Shown here: positions 8,700 to 17,409 of the stretch, piece by piece
How positions within the stretch are numbered: position 1 is the stretch's first letter
How the letters are laid out: the number at the start of each line of letters is the position of its first letter
Origin: an uncultured Lachnospiraceae bacterium
Lineage (GTDB): Bacteria > Bacillota > Clostridia > Lachnospirales > Lachnospiraceae
Direction of reading: 5' to 3'
DNA: 64,000 bases
Assembly (NCBI GenBank): GCA_910578715.1
Contig: CAJTRL010000010.1
Span: 10,501-74,500 of the forward strand
Program-made: the position numbers and the translations under genes
Notes under the pieces: model-generated
Databases searched by the model: none
What the model was told of the DNA's origin: nothing
The model's input: only the letters and a program-made list of their open reading frames with translations

Positions 8700-8769
8700 G
8701 AAGGCGCTGGCGGCGCTTTGACTATAAACTTATGGATAAAAATTGCCTTGCCGTAAATTTAAAAAGAGC

Positions 8770-8798
8770 TGTGTGCAAAAGGGGATTTGTGATATAAT
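8770..8798 (+). promoter_or_regulatory. Weak candidate promoter for the restriction-modification genes
   Basis: TATAAT at 8793-8798, with only a poor -35 (TGTGTG, 17-base spacer). If used, the three-way-junction repeat at 8815-8866 would lie at the start of the mRNA leader. Confidence 0.4.
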
Positions 8799-8814
8799 AA
8801 CCGCAGAAGAAAAA

Positions 8815-8866
8815 CAAACGCCCGATGAAATCGGGCAGGAAGCGCTGAAAGCGCGCGTTTGCGAGT
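8815..8866 (+). repeat. Three-way-junction repeat, copy 3 (diverged)
   Basis: Same architecture as copies 1 and 2: outer CAAACG/CGTTTG and hairpins CCCGAT-GAA-ATCGGG and GCGCT-GAA-AGCGC. Relative to them the first hairpin changes T-A to C-G on both arms, and the base of the outer stem changes from a G/G mismatch to a G-C pair. These paired changes show that structure, not sequence, is kept. It lies in the leader or the extreme 5' coding part of the methyltransferase frame. Confidence 0.85.
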
Positions 8867-8904
8867 TAATACCGCAAGTCGAAAGAAAGGTATGGTTTGG
8901 CAGG

Positions 8905-10209
8905 GTGATAACGGAAGAAAGAAAATATAATGTTATCAATACAGAACAGGCAAAAAAAATTACCGAAGATTATCTGAAGACACAGCTGGAAAGTATGGAA
9001 AATATTACCTACGGTCTTCCGGAAATATATGACAGATATGACATTTGGAATGTACCTGTTTTATACAAAAAAGAAGTGATTGGAGAAGTTGCGGTAGATG
9101 TATATACGAGGGACATTAACAGCAGAATGTCTTCCGACATTGCGATATTACAAAACAGAAAACAAAGAATTGATAAAGGAAATGTGATAACGCTGCCAAA
9201 AGGAAATAGAAAAAAAGAAGCATATAAAATATCGCCTTTAGGCAATATGCTTCTGAAAGGCCGTTCGGAACTGGTTCTTCGCCAGCTGCCGGAACAATCT
9301 ATAGACATGATATTCACATCACCGCCTTATTATAATGCGAGAAAACAGTATTCAGAATATGGTACATACGAAGATTATCTTGCATTAATCAGAAAAGTGG
9401 TCAGAGAATGCAGCAGAGTATTGGTTGACGGCAAATTTTTTATTATCAATTCTTCGCATGTATTGGTGCCCCGTGCCAGCAGAAACGAATCTTCGTCGAG
9501 AATTGCGGTTCCGTTCGATATTCATCAGATTTTTCTGGAAGAAGGATTTGAATTTGTAGACGATATCATCTGGCAGAAACCGGAGGGCGCCGGATGGGCG
9601 AGCGGAAGAGGCAGAAGATTTTCAGCAGACAGAAATCCGATGCAGTATAAAGCGGTGCCGGTTACGGAATATGTGATGGTATATCGTAAGAAATCCCCCG
9701 TTTTAATCGACTATTTTATCAGAAATCATCCAAATCAGGAAATCATTCAGGCTTCCAAAATTGCCGACGGATATGAGAAAACAAATGTGTGGTACATTTC
9801 TCCGGCAAGAGATAAAAGGCATCCGGCTATTTTTCCAAAAGAGCTGGCCGAAAAGGTAATTACCTATTATTCTTTTCAAAACGATGTGGTACTGGACCCT
9901 TTCGGCGGAATCGGAACGACGGCGAAGGCGGCGGCGGAGCTGGGAAGAAGGTTTGTTTCCATAGAATGTGCCGATGAATACATGGAAGCGGCCAGAGCGG
10001 ATATCAGCGATATGAATACTTTTATCAATCCGGTGACATTTGAATATCATGACTGTTCCGGGTTAAAAGATACGGATGACAATCGGCGTTACGATTTATA
10101 CGAACTGGTCAGGATGCTTGAAAAGATGAATATTTCAAGAGAAGAAATGGCGGATGTATTGTGTAAGGAATATAAGGTCCGGTTGTTTGAAAATAAACGG
10201 GAAGGATAA
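8905..10209 (+). CDS. Site-specific DNA methyltransferase, SPPY (N4-cytosine) type
   Basis: Class-beta DNA methyltransferase: the catalytic motif TSPPYY (nt 9316-9333) comes before the SAM-binding motif DPFGGIGTT (from nt 9895). SPPY is typical of N4-methylcytosine enzymes. The open frame extends up to 8743, but that part encodes the palindromic repeat, so the true start is uncertain; GTG 8905 is my best guess and ATG 8995 is possible. About 100 residues before the catalytic core form an extra N-terminal domain. A restriction nuclease follows 15 bases downstream. The pair would form a type II system; CfrBI (CCWWGG) is the nearest model I recall. Confidence 0.85.
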   Translation: MITEERKYNVINTEQAKKITEDYLKTQLESMENITYGLPEIYDRYDIWNVPVLYKKEVIGEVAVDVYTRDINSRMSSDIAILQNRKQRIDKGNVITLPKGNRKKEAYKISPLGNMLLKGRSELVLRQLPEQSIDMIFTSPPYYNARKQYSEYGTYEDYLALIRKVVRECSRVLVDGKFFIINSSHVLVPRASRNESSSRIAVPFDIHQIFLEEGFEFVDDIIWQKPEGAGWASGRGRRFSADRNPMQYKAVPVTEYVMVYRKKSPVLIDYFIRNHPNQEIIQASKIADGYEKTNVWYISPARDKRHPAIFPKELAEKVITYYSFQNDVVLDPFGGIGTTAKAAAELGRRFVSIECADEYMEAARADISDMNTFINPVTFEYHDCSGLKDTDDNRRYDLYELVRMLEKMNISREEMADVLCKEYKVRLFENKREG

Positions 10210-10224
10210 GGGCGAAAGACGCCG

Positions 10225-11340
10225 ATGGATGGAATGGGGAAGGAAAAGAAAAAGGAAATAGAGGCAGAGGATTCAATCTTTGATTCTTATAGTGAACATG
10301 GAAAAGAAAATATGAAGGGCTCAAAAAAGGCCTTTATAAAACGGGTAGGAGAGGATGGAATTAAAAAAATCGTAAAAGATGTTTTGGTTGGGGAAAATAT
10401 CAGGGATTATACGGAATTTCATACCCAGAAAAGACTTGCAAACTCCTACGCGGCGTTGATGAAATTGTATATAGACGGGGTTGGAAGCTATACAGAAAAT
10501 AACGAAAAATATTCGGATTTTGTGATGCGGGACTATATTGCGTCGGGAAATGATAATAAACGAAAACTGGATTTGTGGCTGTTAGGTCTGACGAAAAAAG
10601 GACTCGACAATATCACGAGAGACAATATCGTGGATTATCAGGCGGCGTTTTCCAATTCCATGAATGATATTGTGACGGATTTGGAAAAAGATTTTGGACC
10701 GGTAACGGGGTTCATCGAAATGAATGGAAAGAGAATGGACCTGAACTGGAATGTGCTCGCGCTGATGCTGATGGCTACGGGCGCACAGACGCTGACAATA
10801 CGGGGTTCCGAAAAATCTACCAATGGAAAATTGTTTGAAAAGCTGATACTGGGTTCGCTGTTGTCTATTATGGGGTTCGAATATTGTAAAAAACCTCCTG
10901 TCAAGATTATAAAAAAGAAAAAACTGTTTTGGTTATCCCATATGGATGAAAATGAACGGGAAATAGATGCGACAATTGTATATCATGGAAAGGCCGTCAG
11001 TATTGATATCGGATTTATCGGAAAGGGAAATCCGGAAATTACATTGGACAAAGTTTCCAGGTTTGGATTACAAAAGGAAATTGGCGGTATAAAGCATGAA
11101 ACGAGAACCATAATTATCGTCGATACGGTTGCCTCCGGAAGCGGCCTGATGAATAAAGCAGAACAGATTCATGGACATGTATTTCAAATGAAAAATCAGG
11201 ACTGGACAATCGAGTTTGCAAAAACGATATGCAATATTATGAAAATCAAGCATGAGCTGACGGAGAAATCAAAAGAAGAACTGAAAACATATTTTGAGGA
11301 AAAGCTGAACGAAATAGATATTACGCAGTTTATATCATAA
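10225..11340 (+). CDS. Type II restriction endonuclease, CfrBI-like
   Basis: Protein of 371 residues next to an N4C-type methyltransferase. The C-terminal half resembles CfrBI-family nucleases: a GKLFEKLILGSLLSIMGFEY helix, then EREIDATIVYHGK and SIDIGFIGKGNPEITLDKVSRF, where acidic residues and a lysine could form a PD-(D/E)XK-like site. I recognise this from the general pattern, not a computed match. AT-rich, lysine-rich codon use compared with neighbours fits horizontal acquisition. The N-terminal 35 residues are charged and possibly disordered; a later start at Met30 is possible. Confidence 0.65.
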   Translation: MDGMGKEKKKEIEAEDSIFDSYSEHGKENMKGSKKAFIKRVGEDGIKKIVKDVLVGENIRDYTEFHTQKRLANSYAALMKLYIDGVGSYTENNEKYSDFVMRDYIASGNDNKRKLDLWLLGLTKKGLDNITRDNIVDYQAAFSNSMNDIVTDLEKDFGPVTGFIEMNGKRMDLNWNVLALMLMATGAQTLTIRGSEKSTNGKLFEKLILGSLLSIMGFEYCKKPPVKIIKKKKLFWLSHMDENEREIDATIVYHGKAVSIDIGFIGKGNPEITLDKVSRFGLQKEIGGIKHETRTIIIVDTVASGSGLMNKAEQIHGHVFQMKNQDWTIEFAKTICNIMKIKHELTEKSKEELKTYFEEKLNEIDITQFIS

Positions 11341-11426
11341 TTGCAAATTTGGTGCCAATACGCTTTGGAAGTTGCACTTTCAGCGGTGCACAAATTCATG
11401 CGTGAGAAAGGAGCATGGTTATAAAA

Positions 11427-12266
11427 ATGACAATCACCCGACAGAACTTTTCAACCATTTACACCTGTTTTCCCGGCGGAAAACACAAAGTGCTGACAAT
11501 GAGCTATGACGACGGCAAAATCTACGACCGCCGGCTCGTCGCGCTGTTTAATAAATACGGCATCAAAGGAACTTTCCATATCAACGGTAACGGACTGTTC
11601 GGCGAAATGGGCCCGCTGCCCCGGATTCCGTTCGATGAAATCAAAGAACTTTATGAGGGTCATGAGGTTTCCTGTCATACCTATACCCATCCGACCATCG
11701 CAAGATGCCCTCTATCCCAGGTGGTGCAGCAGGTTATCGAGGACCGGAAGGCGTTGGAAGCGGCCTGTGGTTATCCGGTGCGGGGCATGAGTTATCCGAA
11801 CGGCTCTTACAGCAAAGAAATCATACAGATGCTTCCGGCCTGTGGCATCGAATACAGCCGTATCGTCGGAAATACGGACGATTTCGGTTTCCCGGAGAAT
11901 TTCCTGGAATGGAAGGCGACCTGTCACCACAATCACAATCTGATGGAAAATGCGGAGCGTTTTGCGAATCTGAATAAAACGCAGTATCTATATATGATGT
12001 ATGTCTGGGGCCACAGCTATGAGTTTGGAGAAGACGAGAGCGAGTGGGAAAAGATAGAGAACTTCTGCCAGTATATCGGCGGACGGGAGGATATCTGGTA
12101 TGCCACGAATATTGAAATCGTGGACTATATGCACGCCGCCGAAAATCTGAAATTCTCAGCGGCGGGAGATATGGTTTATAATCCTAACGCAATTCCCGTC
12201 TGGATAAGCGTGGATGGGGAAAGCATCAGAATTGAGGCGGGCGAAACGAAGAAAATCAAATCGTAA
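11427..12266 (+). CDS. Polysaccharide deacetylase family protein (NodB/CE4-like)
   Basis: NodB-type fold of 279 residues: LTMSYDDGKIYD holds the paired catalytic/metal aspartates and SCHTYTHP the metal-binding His pair (HxxxH). There is no signal peptide, so the substrate is probably an imported or cytoplasmic acetylated sugar. The last 60 residues form a beta-rich appendix (VWISVDGESIRIEAGE). AAAGGAG at 11407-11413 is too close to ATG 11415 and far from 11427, so the start is uncertain. The 3' end overlaps the convergent AraC gene by 11 bases. Confidence 0.8.
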   Translation: MTITRQNFSTIYTCFPGGKHKVLTMSYDDGKIYDRRLVALFNKYGIKGTFHINGNGLFGEMGPLPRIPFDEIKELYEGHEVSCHTYTHPTIARCPLSQVVQQVIEDRKALEAACGYPVRGMSYPNGSYSKEIIQMLPACGIEYSRIVGNTDDFGFPENFLEWKATCHHNHNLMENAERFANLNKTQYLYMMYVWGHSYEFGEDESEWEKIENFCQYIGGREDIWYATNIEIVDYMHAAENLKFSAAGDMVYNPNAIPVWISVDGESIRIEAGETKKIKS

Positions 12267-13302
12267 TGCCCTTTCGTCGGTATTCCGTTGGTGTCATGTG
12301 CATATGTTTCTTAAAAATGCGGATGAAATATTCCGTTGTTTCATAGCCAATCTGGTTAGCGATGTTGGCGACGGAGAGATTGGTGTCCTGGAGAAGTACC
12401 TGGGCTTTTTCAAGCCGGACCTGCTGGAGAATCTGGGTAAAGGATTTACCGGTGGTGGATTTAATCAGCCGGGAAGTATATTCCGGCGTATAATGGAATT
12501 TGTCGGCAATCTGTGCCAGAGTCACCGTGTTAAAATTATCCTGAATATATTGCAGTAAAGCAAAGCGTTGAACGTCTGCCTTCTGTGTGAAGGTAGGCAC
12601 TTCAATGCTTTTTTCATAGTTGCGTATCAGAAGGCCGAAAACGAGCATCAGGGTATAGGAAATCATCTGGTCCCAATAGAGGGATTTGTTGAGGGATTCC
12701 CAATACATATAGAGAACGCCGCGTTTGATTTCATAGTCGCTGCCCGTATGGAAAATAATATAATCGTTGCCGTTTTCGGAATAGATGTTATTCAGGAAAA
12801 AAGCGGAAAGAATATTGGGATTGTTTAAAAAATTAAAAAAGATGTTATGCAGCGTGCTTTTCCGAATCAGGCAGTTGAACACGATGCTGTCGTCGAATAC
12901 GCTGACGGAATGCCGGATGCCGGGAGGCACGATGCAGATGTCTCCATAGGACAGGGCGTGCCTGTTTCCGCTGATGCTCTGCTCGCAGGTTCCGTCATAA
13001 ACATAGATGAGTTCAAAAAAAGTATGTTCATGCGTGATGGCCGGGCTGTATCGGTTATGACGCATCGTGAGGATGGAAGCCTTCTGATTCATATCAAAGA
13101 AAAAAGAATCTTCAAACCGGGGCGGAATGGTGTCCGCAATTTCCGGAACGAGAAGGTGTTTTTCATAAACGGTCTTTAAATCCAGCTCTGCCAGAAATTT
13201 TTCAAGAGAATATTTCTGCTGTCTCGCATAGTAATATTTCCGATAAAACATTTCTTCTTCATTCAGTTTGTAAATTTCGCTCTTTAATGTTTCATAGTCC
13301 AT
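12256..13302 (-). CDS. AraC-family transcriptional regulator with cupin sensor
   Basis: Protein of 348 residues. The middle region (about 85-180) is a cupin sugar-sensor fold (HEHTFFELIYVYDG, YGDICIVPPGIRHSVSVF). The last 100 residues carry two helix-turn-helix units of AraC type (LAQIADKFHYTPEYTSRLIKS and VANIANQIGYETTEYFIRIF). ATG 13302 is preferred over an upstream GTG at 13326 because of a GGGA element before it. It is divergent from the ABC importer operon and three direct repeats lie between them, so it very likely activates that operon in response to the imported sugar. Confidence 0.88.
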   Translation of the reverse strand: MDYETLKSEIYKLNEEEMFYRKYYYARQQKYSLEKFLAELDLKTVYEKHLLVPEIADTIPPRFEDSFFFDMNQKASILTMRHNRYSPAITHEHTFFELIYVYDGTCEQSISGNRHALSYGDICIVPPGIRHSVSVFDDSIVFNCLIRKSTLHNIFFNFLNNPNILSAFFLNNIYSENGNDYIIFHTGSDYEIKRGVLYMYWESLNKSLYWDQMISYTLMLVFGLLIRNYEKSIEVPTFTQKADVQRFALLQYIQDNFNTVTLAQIADKFHYTPEYTSRLIKSTTGKSFTQILQQVRLEKAQVLLQDTNLSVANIANQIGYETTEYFIRIFKKHMHMTPTEYRRKGITI

Positions 13303-13340
13303 GCCGAATCCCTGTTTTTCCTTCACTTTAGGCGATTAAA

Positions 13341-13438
13341 GATAATTACTTCAAACGATTATGATACCAAATCGGATAATTCCTTCAAATAATCATAATA
13401 TCAAAAAAAGACAATTAAATCATTACAATCATAATATA
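13341..13438. promoter_or_regulatory. Triple direct-repeat operator between AraC gene and ABC operon
   Basis: Three repeats of about 30 bases at 13341-13371, 13375-13405 and 13410-13438, offset by 34-35 bases (core GATAATT..CTTCAAA..AT.AT.ATA). AraC-type proteins bind such direct repeats, with two HTH units per site. Downstream is TATAAT at 13501-13506 without a recognisable -35, as expected of an activator-dependent promoter; it would place the transcript start just before the ribosome binding site at 13524-13530. Confidence 0.7.
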
Positions 13439-13538
13439 GTAATTAAAATATGTCAATAAAATTGGTTTTTATAAACAATAGGAAAAACCATTAAGAAGTC
13501 TATAATGAAATTATTAAATGAGCAAGGGAGCGGGACTT

Positions 13539-15038
13539 ATGGATAAAGACGTCATCGTTAAAGTAAAAAATATGGATAAGCGCTTTGGCACTACGGTTGC
13601 GCTGAACAATGTCAGTATTGAGGTCAGGCGGGGCGAAATACAGGGGCTTATCGGGGAAAACGGCTCCGGAAAATCCACCGTAACCTCCATTATTTCCGGT
13701 ATGCAGAAAGCGGACGGCGGGAAAATGTTTTTTAAAGGAGAAGACTGGGAGCCGGATTCCATGTTGTTCGCACTGGAAAAGGGAATCGGCATGATTGTTC
13801 AGGAGAACGGAACGGTTCCGGGCATCACGGCTGCCGAAAATATTTTCCTGGGAGAAATCGGGAAGTTTCGAAAGAAAGGAATTGTCAGCCGCAAAGAGAT
13901 GATGCGGGAGGCGCAGAAAGCCCTTGACGATATCGGGGCTTCCCATATCAGGGCGGAGGAGATGACGGCGCGGCTCGATATGCAGGACCGGAAACTGATT
14001 GAAATTGCGAAAATTATGGCGAAGAAGCCGGAGGTGCTCGTTGTGGACGAGACGACCACAGCCCTGTCACAAATGGGGCGGGATATCATTTACCGGATTA
14101 TGGAGCAGATAAAAAAGGAGAACGGCGCGGTTATTTTTATCTCCCATGATTTGGATGAAATTATGAATGTCTGCGATTCCCTTACGGTTCTGCGGGACGG
14201 AAAGATTATCGTGACCTTTTCCAAAGAAGAATTTGATGAAGAACTGATTAAACTCAGCATGATTGGAAGGGAACTGAGGGGGGATTACTACCGGAGCGAT
14301 TTGGATGGAAGTTATGGCGAAGAGGTGGTTCTGGAATTAAAAGACGTCAGCCTTGACGACCAGCTGAAAAATTTTAATCTGCAGATACACCGCGGAGAGA
14401 TTCTGGGCGTCGGAGGACTTTCCCACTGTGGTATGCACACGCTCGGAAAGGTGCTTTTCGGGGCGGTCAGACCGGCTTACGGAAAGGTTCTGATACGGGG
14501 CCGCGAACTGAAAAACGAGGCGGATGCGATGAAGGAGAAAATCGGTTATGCGGCCAAAGACAGGGACAGTGAATCACTGAGTCTGAATGCGAGCGTCCGG
14601 GATAATATTGCGATTGGCGGTTTTAACTGTTTCGCTTTCCGTGAATTTCTGGTGTTTCCGGGAAAGGAAAAAAGATATGTGCAGAAGCAGATAGATGACC
14701 TGAGCATCAAGTGTGCGGAAATGAATCAGTATGTGTCCGCGCTTTCGGGCGGCAATAAGCAGAAAGTCGTATTTGGGAAATGGATAGGGAGAGGAAGCGA
14801 AATACTGGTTCTCGACTGTCCGACGAGGGGCGTTGACATCGGCGTCAAACAGGCGATGTACCAGCTCATGTATCAGATGAAAAAAGAAGGAAAGTCCATC
14901 GTCATTATTTCCGAAGAGATGGCGGAGCTTATCGGGATGTCGGACCGTCTGGTTATAATGAAAGACGGCGAGTTGAAAAAGGAATTTCTAAGAAGCGAGG
15001 AGCCCGAAGAATCGGATATTATCCGGTATATGATTTAG
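13539..15038 (+). CDS. Sugar ABC transporter ATPase, RbsA/MglA type
   Basis: ATPase of 500 residues with two nucleotide-binding domains, as in ribose/galactose importers. The first has a normal Walker A (GENGSGKST, 39-47) and Walker B (VLVVDETTT), but its signature is degenerate (ARLDMQDRKLIEIAK instead of LS.GQ). The second has a degenerate Walker A (GLSHCGMHT) but an intact LSGGNKQKV and Walker B (LVLDCPT). Degenerate second Walker A motifs are normal in this family; loss of the first signature is less common. ATG 13539 follows AAGGGAG at 8 bases. First gene of an operon with two permeases and a binding protein. Confidence 0.9.
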   Translation: MDKDVIVKVKNMDKRFGTTVALNNVSIEVRRGEIQGLIGENGSGKSTVTSIISGMQKADGGKMFFKGEDWEPDSMLFALEKGIGMIVQENGTVPGITAAENIFLGEIGKFRKKGIVSRKEMMREAQKALDDIGASHIRAEEMTARLDMQDRKLIEIAKIMAKKPEVLVVDETTTALSQMGRDIIYRIMEQIKKENGAVIFISHDLDEIMNVCDSLTVLRDGKIIVTFSKEEFDEELIKLSMIGRELRGDYYRSDLDGSYGEEVVLELKDVSLDDQLKNFNLQIHRGEILGVGGLSHCGMHTLGKVLFGAVRPAYGKVLIRGRELKNEADAMKEKIGYAAKDRDSESLSLNASVRDNIAIGGFNCFAFREFLVFPGKEKRYVQKQIDDLSIKCAEMNQYVSALSGGNKQKVVFGKWIGRGSEILVLDCPTRGVDIGVKQAMYQLMYQMKKEGKSIVIISEEMAELIGMSDRLVIMKDGELKKEFLRSEEPEESDIIRYMI

Positions 15039-15051
15039 GAGGAAAACAGGG

Positions 15052-16011
15052 ATGAAGAAGGCAAAAATAAGAACTTATATGTTGAACCTGACGCCGTTAC
15101 TCGGACTGGCAGTTTTATTTGTTGCTTTTCTGGCTTTCGGCACGATGCGCGATATCAATATTTCCTACGGGCTCAAAAGCATTATGAATCAGTCTGTTGT
15201 CGTGGCAGTGGTTGCCACGGGAGCCATTTTTATCTATACGCTCGGTTCTTTTGATATCAGTCTCGGCGCTTCCGCGGCGGTGAGCGCGCTGATTGGCGCT
15301 ATGGTATATAACAGGACGGAAAGCATTTCGGCTATGGCGGCGGCCTGTATCGGAATTGCGGTATTCATCGGTCTGCTCAATTCCGTACTCGCTTCGGTGT
15401 TCAACCTTCCGGTATTCGTAACGACCATCGCAATGCTGAGCGTTTTGAACGCGCTTGTGCTTGTGTTGATTAAGGTCAACGGAACGGGCTCGGAAATTGC
15501 GGTTCCGGCGGCAGCGGTCAGGGCGATTAATAATATGCCTTTTAAAATAATTGTTTTGCTTTGCTTTTTTCTGCTCTGTGTCTTTCTTTTCAGCTTTACT
15601 AAAATTGGCAGAATGCAGAAATTTCAGGGAGGAAATCCCGTCTGTGCGAAGCTGAGTGGCATTTCGGAGAAAAAGATGGCGATTATTGCCTTTGCGTTGT
15701 CCGGCATCGGCGTGGGGCTCGGCGCATTTCTGTCGATTATCTACGCGCCGACACTGACCAGAAATACCGCTTCCAGCGTCGGAATGGACGTTATCATAGC
15801 GATTGTATTCGGCGGAATGCCGGTGTCCGGCGGCGCGAGAAGCAAAATATATGCGGCGGTTATCGGAGCCTTTTCCATGACGCTGCTCGGACAGATTATG
15901 GTGATGTTCAATTTAAACTCCGGCATCGGACAGATGGTAAAAGCAGTGATTTTTCTTCTGGTGGTGTTCCTTGCGACCAGCGGACAGCGGGGGAAGATGC
16001 TGCCAAGATAA
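15052..16011 (+). CDS. Sugar ABC transporter permease 1, RbsC type
   Basis: Membrane protein of 319 residues with about eight to nine helices and the RbsC-family segments SLGASAAVSALIGA and SVGMDVIIAIVFGGMPVSGG. It starts 13 bases after the ATPase stop with an AGGAGG site. It probably forms a heterodimer with the second permease at 17410, since a single two-domain ATPase serves both. Substrate is unknown; the neighbouring glycosidases suggest a glycoside or small oligosaccharide. Confidence 0.88.
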   Translation: MKKAKIRTYMLNLTPLLGLAVLFVAFLAFGTMRDINISYGLKSIMNQSVVVAVVATGAIFIYTLGSFDISLGASAAVSALIGAMVYNRTESISAMAAACIGIAVFIGLLNSVLASVFNLPVFVTTIAMLSVLNALVLVLIKVNGTGSEIAVPAAAVRAINNMPFKIIVLLCFFLLCVFLFSFTKIGRMQKFQGGNPVCAKLSGISEKKMAIIAFALSGIGVGLGAFLSIIYAPTLTRNTASSVGMDVIIAIVFGGMPVSGGARSKIYAAVIGAFSMTLLGQIMVMFNLNSGIGQMVKAVIFLLVVFLATSGQRGKMLPR

Positions 16012-16089
16012 CGGAAACGGTATTTGGTGGAAACACTTAATATATGCAATATGAAACAAAATAAAAATGAAAACAGGAGGAATTATCAG

Positions 16090-17391
16090 ATGAAAAAGTT
16101 TTGGGCATTGTTACTGACAATGGCAATGGCGGTATCTGTGCTGACCGGATGCGGAGAATCCGCGCAGACACAGACGGACACAGCCGGAAATGCGGAACAG
16201 GCGGAAACCGGAAATGCAGATGCAGGCGATAACGCTGCCCAGGCGGAAGCCGGGGAAAACGCGCAGGCGGAAGCGGCGGGACTGGATATGAGCAATACCG
16301 TTAAAATAGGCATTCTGGTGTCCGATGCAACGACGGCGGAGGCACTGGCATTCCGTACCTATTACACCGATTATATCCAGAAGCAGTATAATGTGGAAAT
16401 GATTTATTCGGATGAACTGACGGATGCGGCCGGGGAGACTTCTGCAATCGATACCTTTATTACGAATAACTGTAAGGCGGTTATTTCTTTCTCCTCTTTT
16501 GACCGGGCGGCACAGATTGAACAGTGCGAAGGCGCGGGCGTTTACTATGCGGTTGCAACGGGGACGCTGACGGAAGAAGAATACGAGACATATAAAGGTT
16601 ATGAGCATTATGTAGGCGCAATCGGACCGTCTCTCGACGTGGAATTTGAAACGGGCTATAACATGGCGAAACATTATCTGGACCAGGGAAAGACGAATTT
16701 TGCCATTTTCGGCGGCGCGATTCCTTATTATACGGAAATGCACATTTACAGAGCGGCGGGAATGATTACCGCGATGGTAGAAGCGGGCGGAGACGGCGCC
16801 AGCTATCAGGGAGCAACGGCCAAAGAAGCGATTATCGGACAGATATTTGCGGATGGTGAAGTAAAGACGGGTTCCGTCGGAAATATCAGTATTCTCGGAT
16901 ATGTAGGCGGATATGACATGGATGACGCATGGTTTGGAAAATGCGCGCAGATGGCGCAGACGACCGGTTTGGAAGTCATTCTGGCAGTGGGCAACGGCTC
17001 TGATTTCTTCGGAACGGCAATCGCCGGGACGGATGTAAAGATAGCCAGCGTAGACGCTTATGCGAGCAGCTACGGCGAGGCAATGGAAGCGGGAATGCTG
17101 GATTATCTTGCGGGGAAATTTTCCGCGAGCATCGGACCGATATTTATCGCTACATACAGAGCGGCTCTGGGCGCCCCGGTCCGCACGGCGGAAGGAAATG
17201 CGCTGGCGTTGAGCCAGGGTTACTGGATTGCGCAGAATGCGGAAGAATTTAACGCATATTATGCGGTGGACAGCAGCGTGGAAGCGCCGGCTTATACGAA
17301 GGAGCTGTTAGATACGTTATTGACGGCGGATTATGCGGCATTTGAGGAATTTGTAGGGAAATACAGCTTTGAAGAAATTCAGGGTATGTAA
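16090..17391 (+). CDS. Sugar ABC transporter substrate-binding lipoprotein
   Basis: Type I periplasmic-binding-protein-like lipoprotein of 433 residues. Signal peptide with lipobox LTGC (cysteine near 23), then a Gln/Ala/Glu/Gly-rich linker to about 70, then KIGILVSDATTAE, the first strand of the binding fold. ATG 16090 is chosen for the perfect ACAGGAGG 9 bases upstream. It lies between two permease genes of the same operon. It is larger than ribose-binding proteins (about 300 residues), perhaps for a bulkier ligand. Confidence 0.85.
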   Translation: MKKFWALLLTMAMAVSVLTGCGESAQTQTDTAGNAEQAETGNADAGDNAAQAEAGENAQAEAAGLDMSNTVKIGILVSDATTAEALAFRTYYTDYIQKQYNVEMIYSDELTDAAGETSAIDTFITNNCKAVISFSSFDRAAQIEQCEGAGVYYAVATGTLTEEEYETYKGYEHYVGAIGPSLDVEFETGYNMAKHYLDQGKTNFAIFGGAIPYYTEMHIYRAAGMITAMVEAGGDGASYQGATAKEAIIGQIFADGEVKTGSVGNISILGYVGGYDMDDAWFGKCAQMAQTTGLEVILAVGNGSDFFGTAIAGTDVKIASVDAYASSYGEAMEAGMLDYLAGKFSASIGPIFIATYRAALGAPVRTAEGNALALSQGYWIAQNAEEFNAYYAVDSSVEAPAYTKELLDTLLTADYAAFEEFVGKYSFEEIQGM

Positions 17392-17409
17392 TCCGGAAAA
17401 GGTGAAAGG

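Noticed and set aside
13341..13438. Possible CRISPR-like array of three repeats
   Set aside because: Only 3-4 bases separate the units, they are imperfect, and they sit in a divergent promoter; operator repeats fit better.
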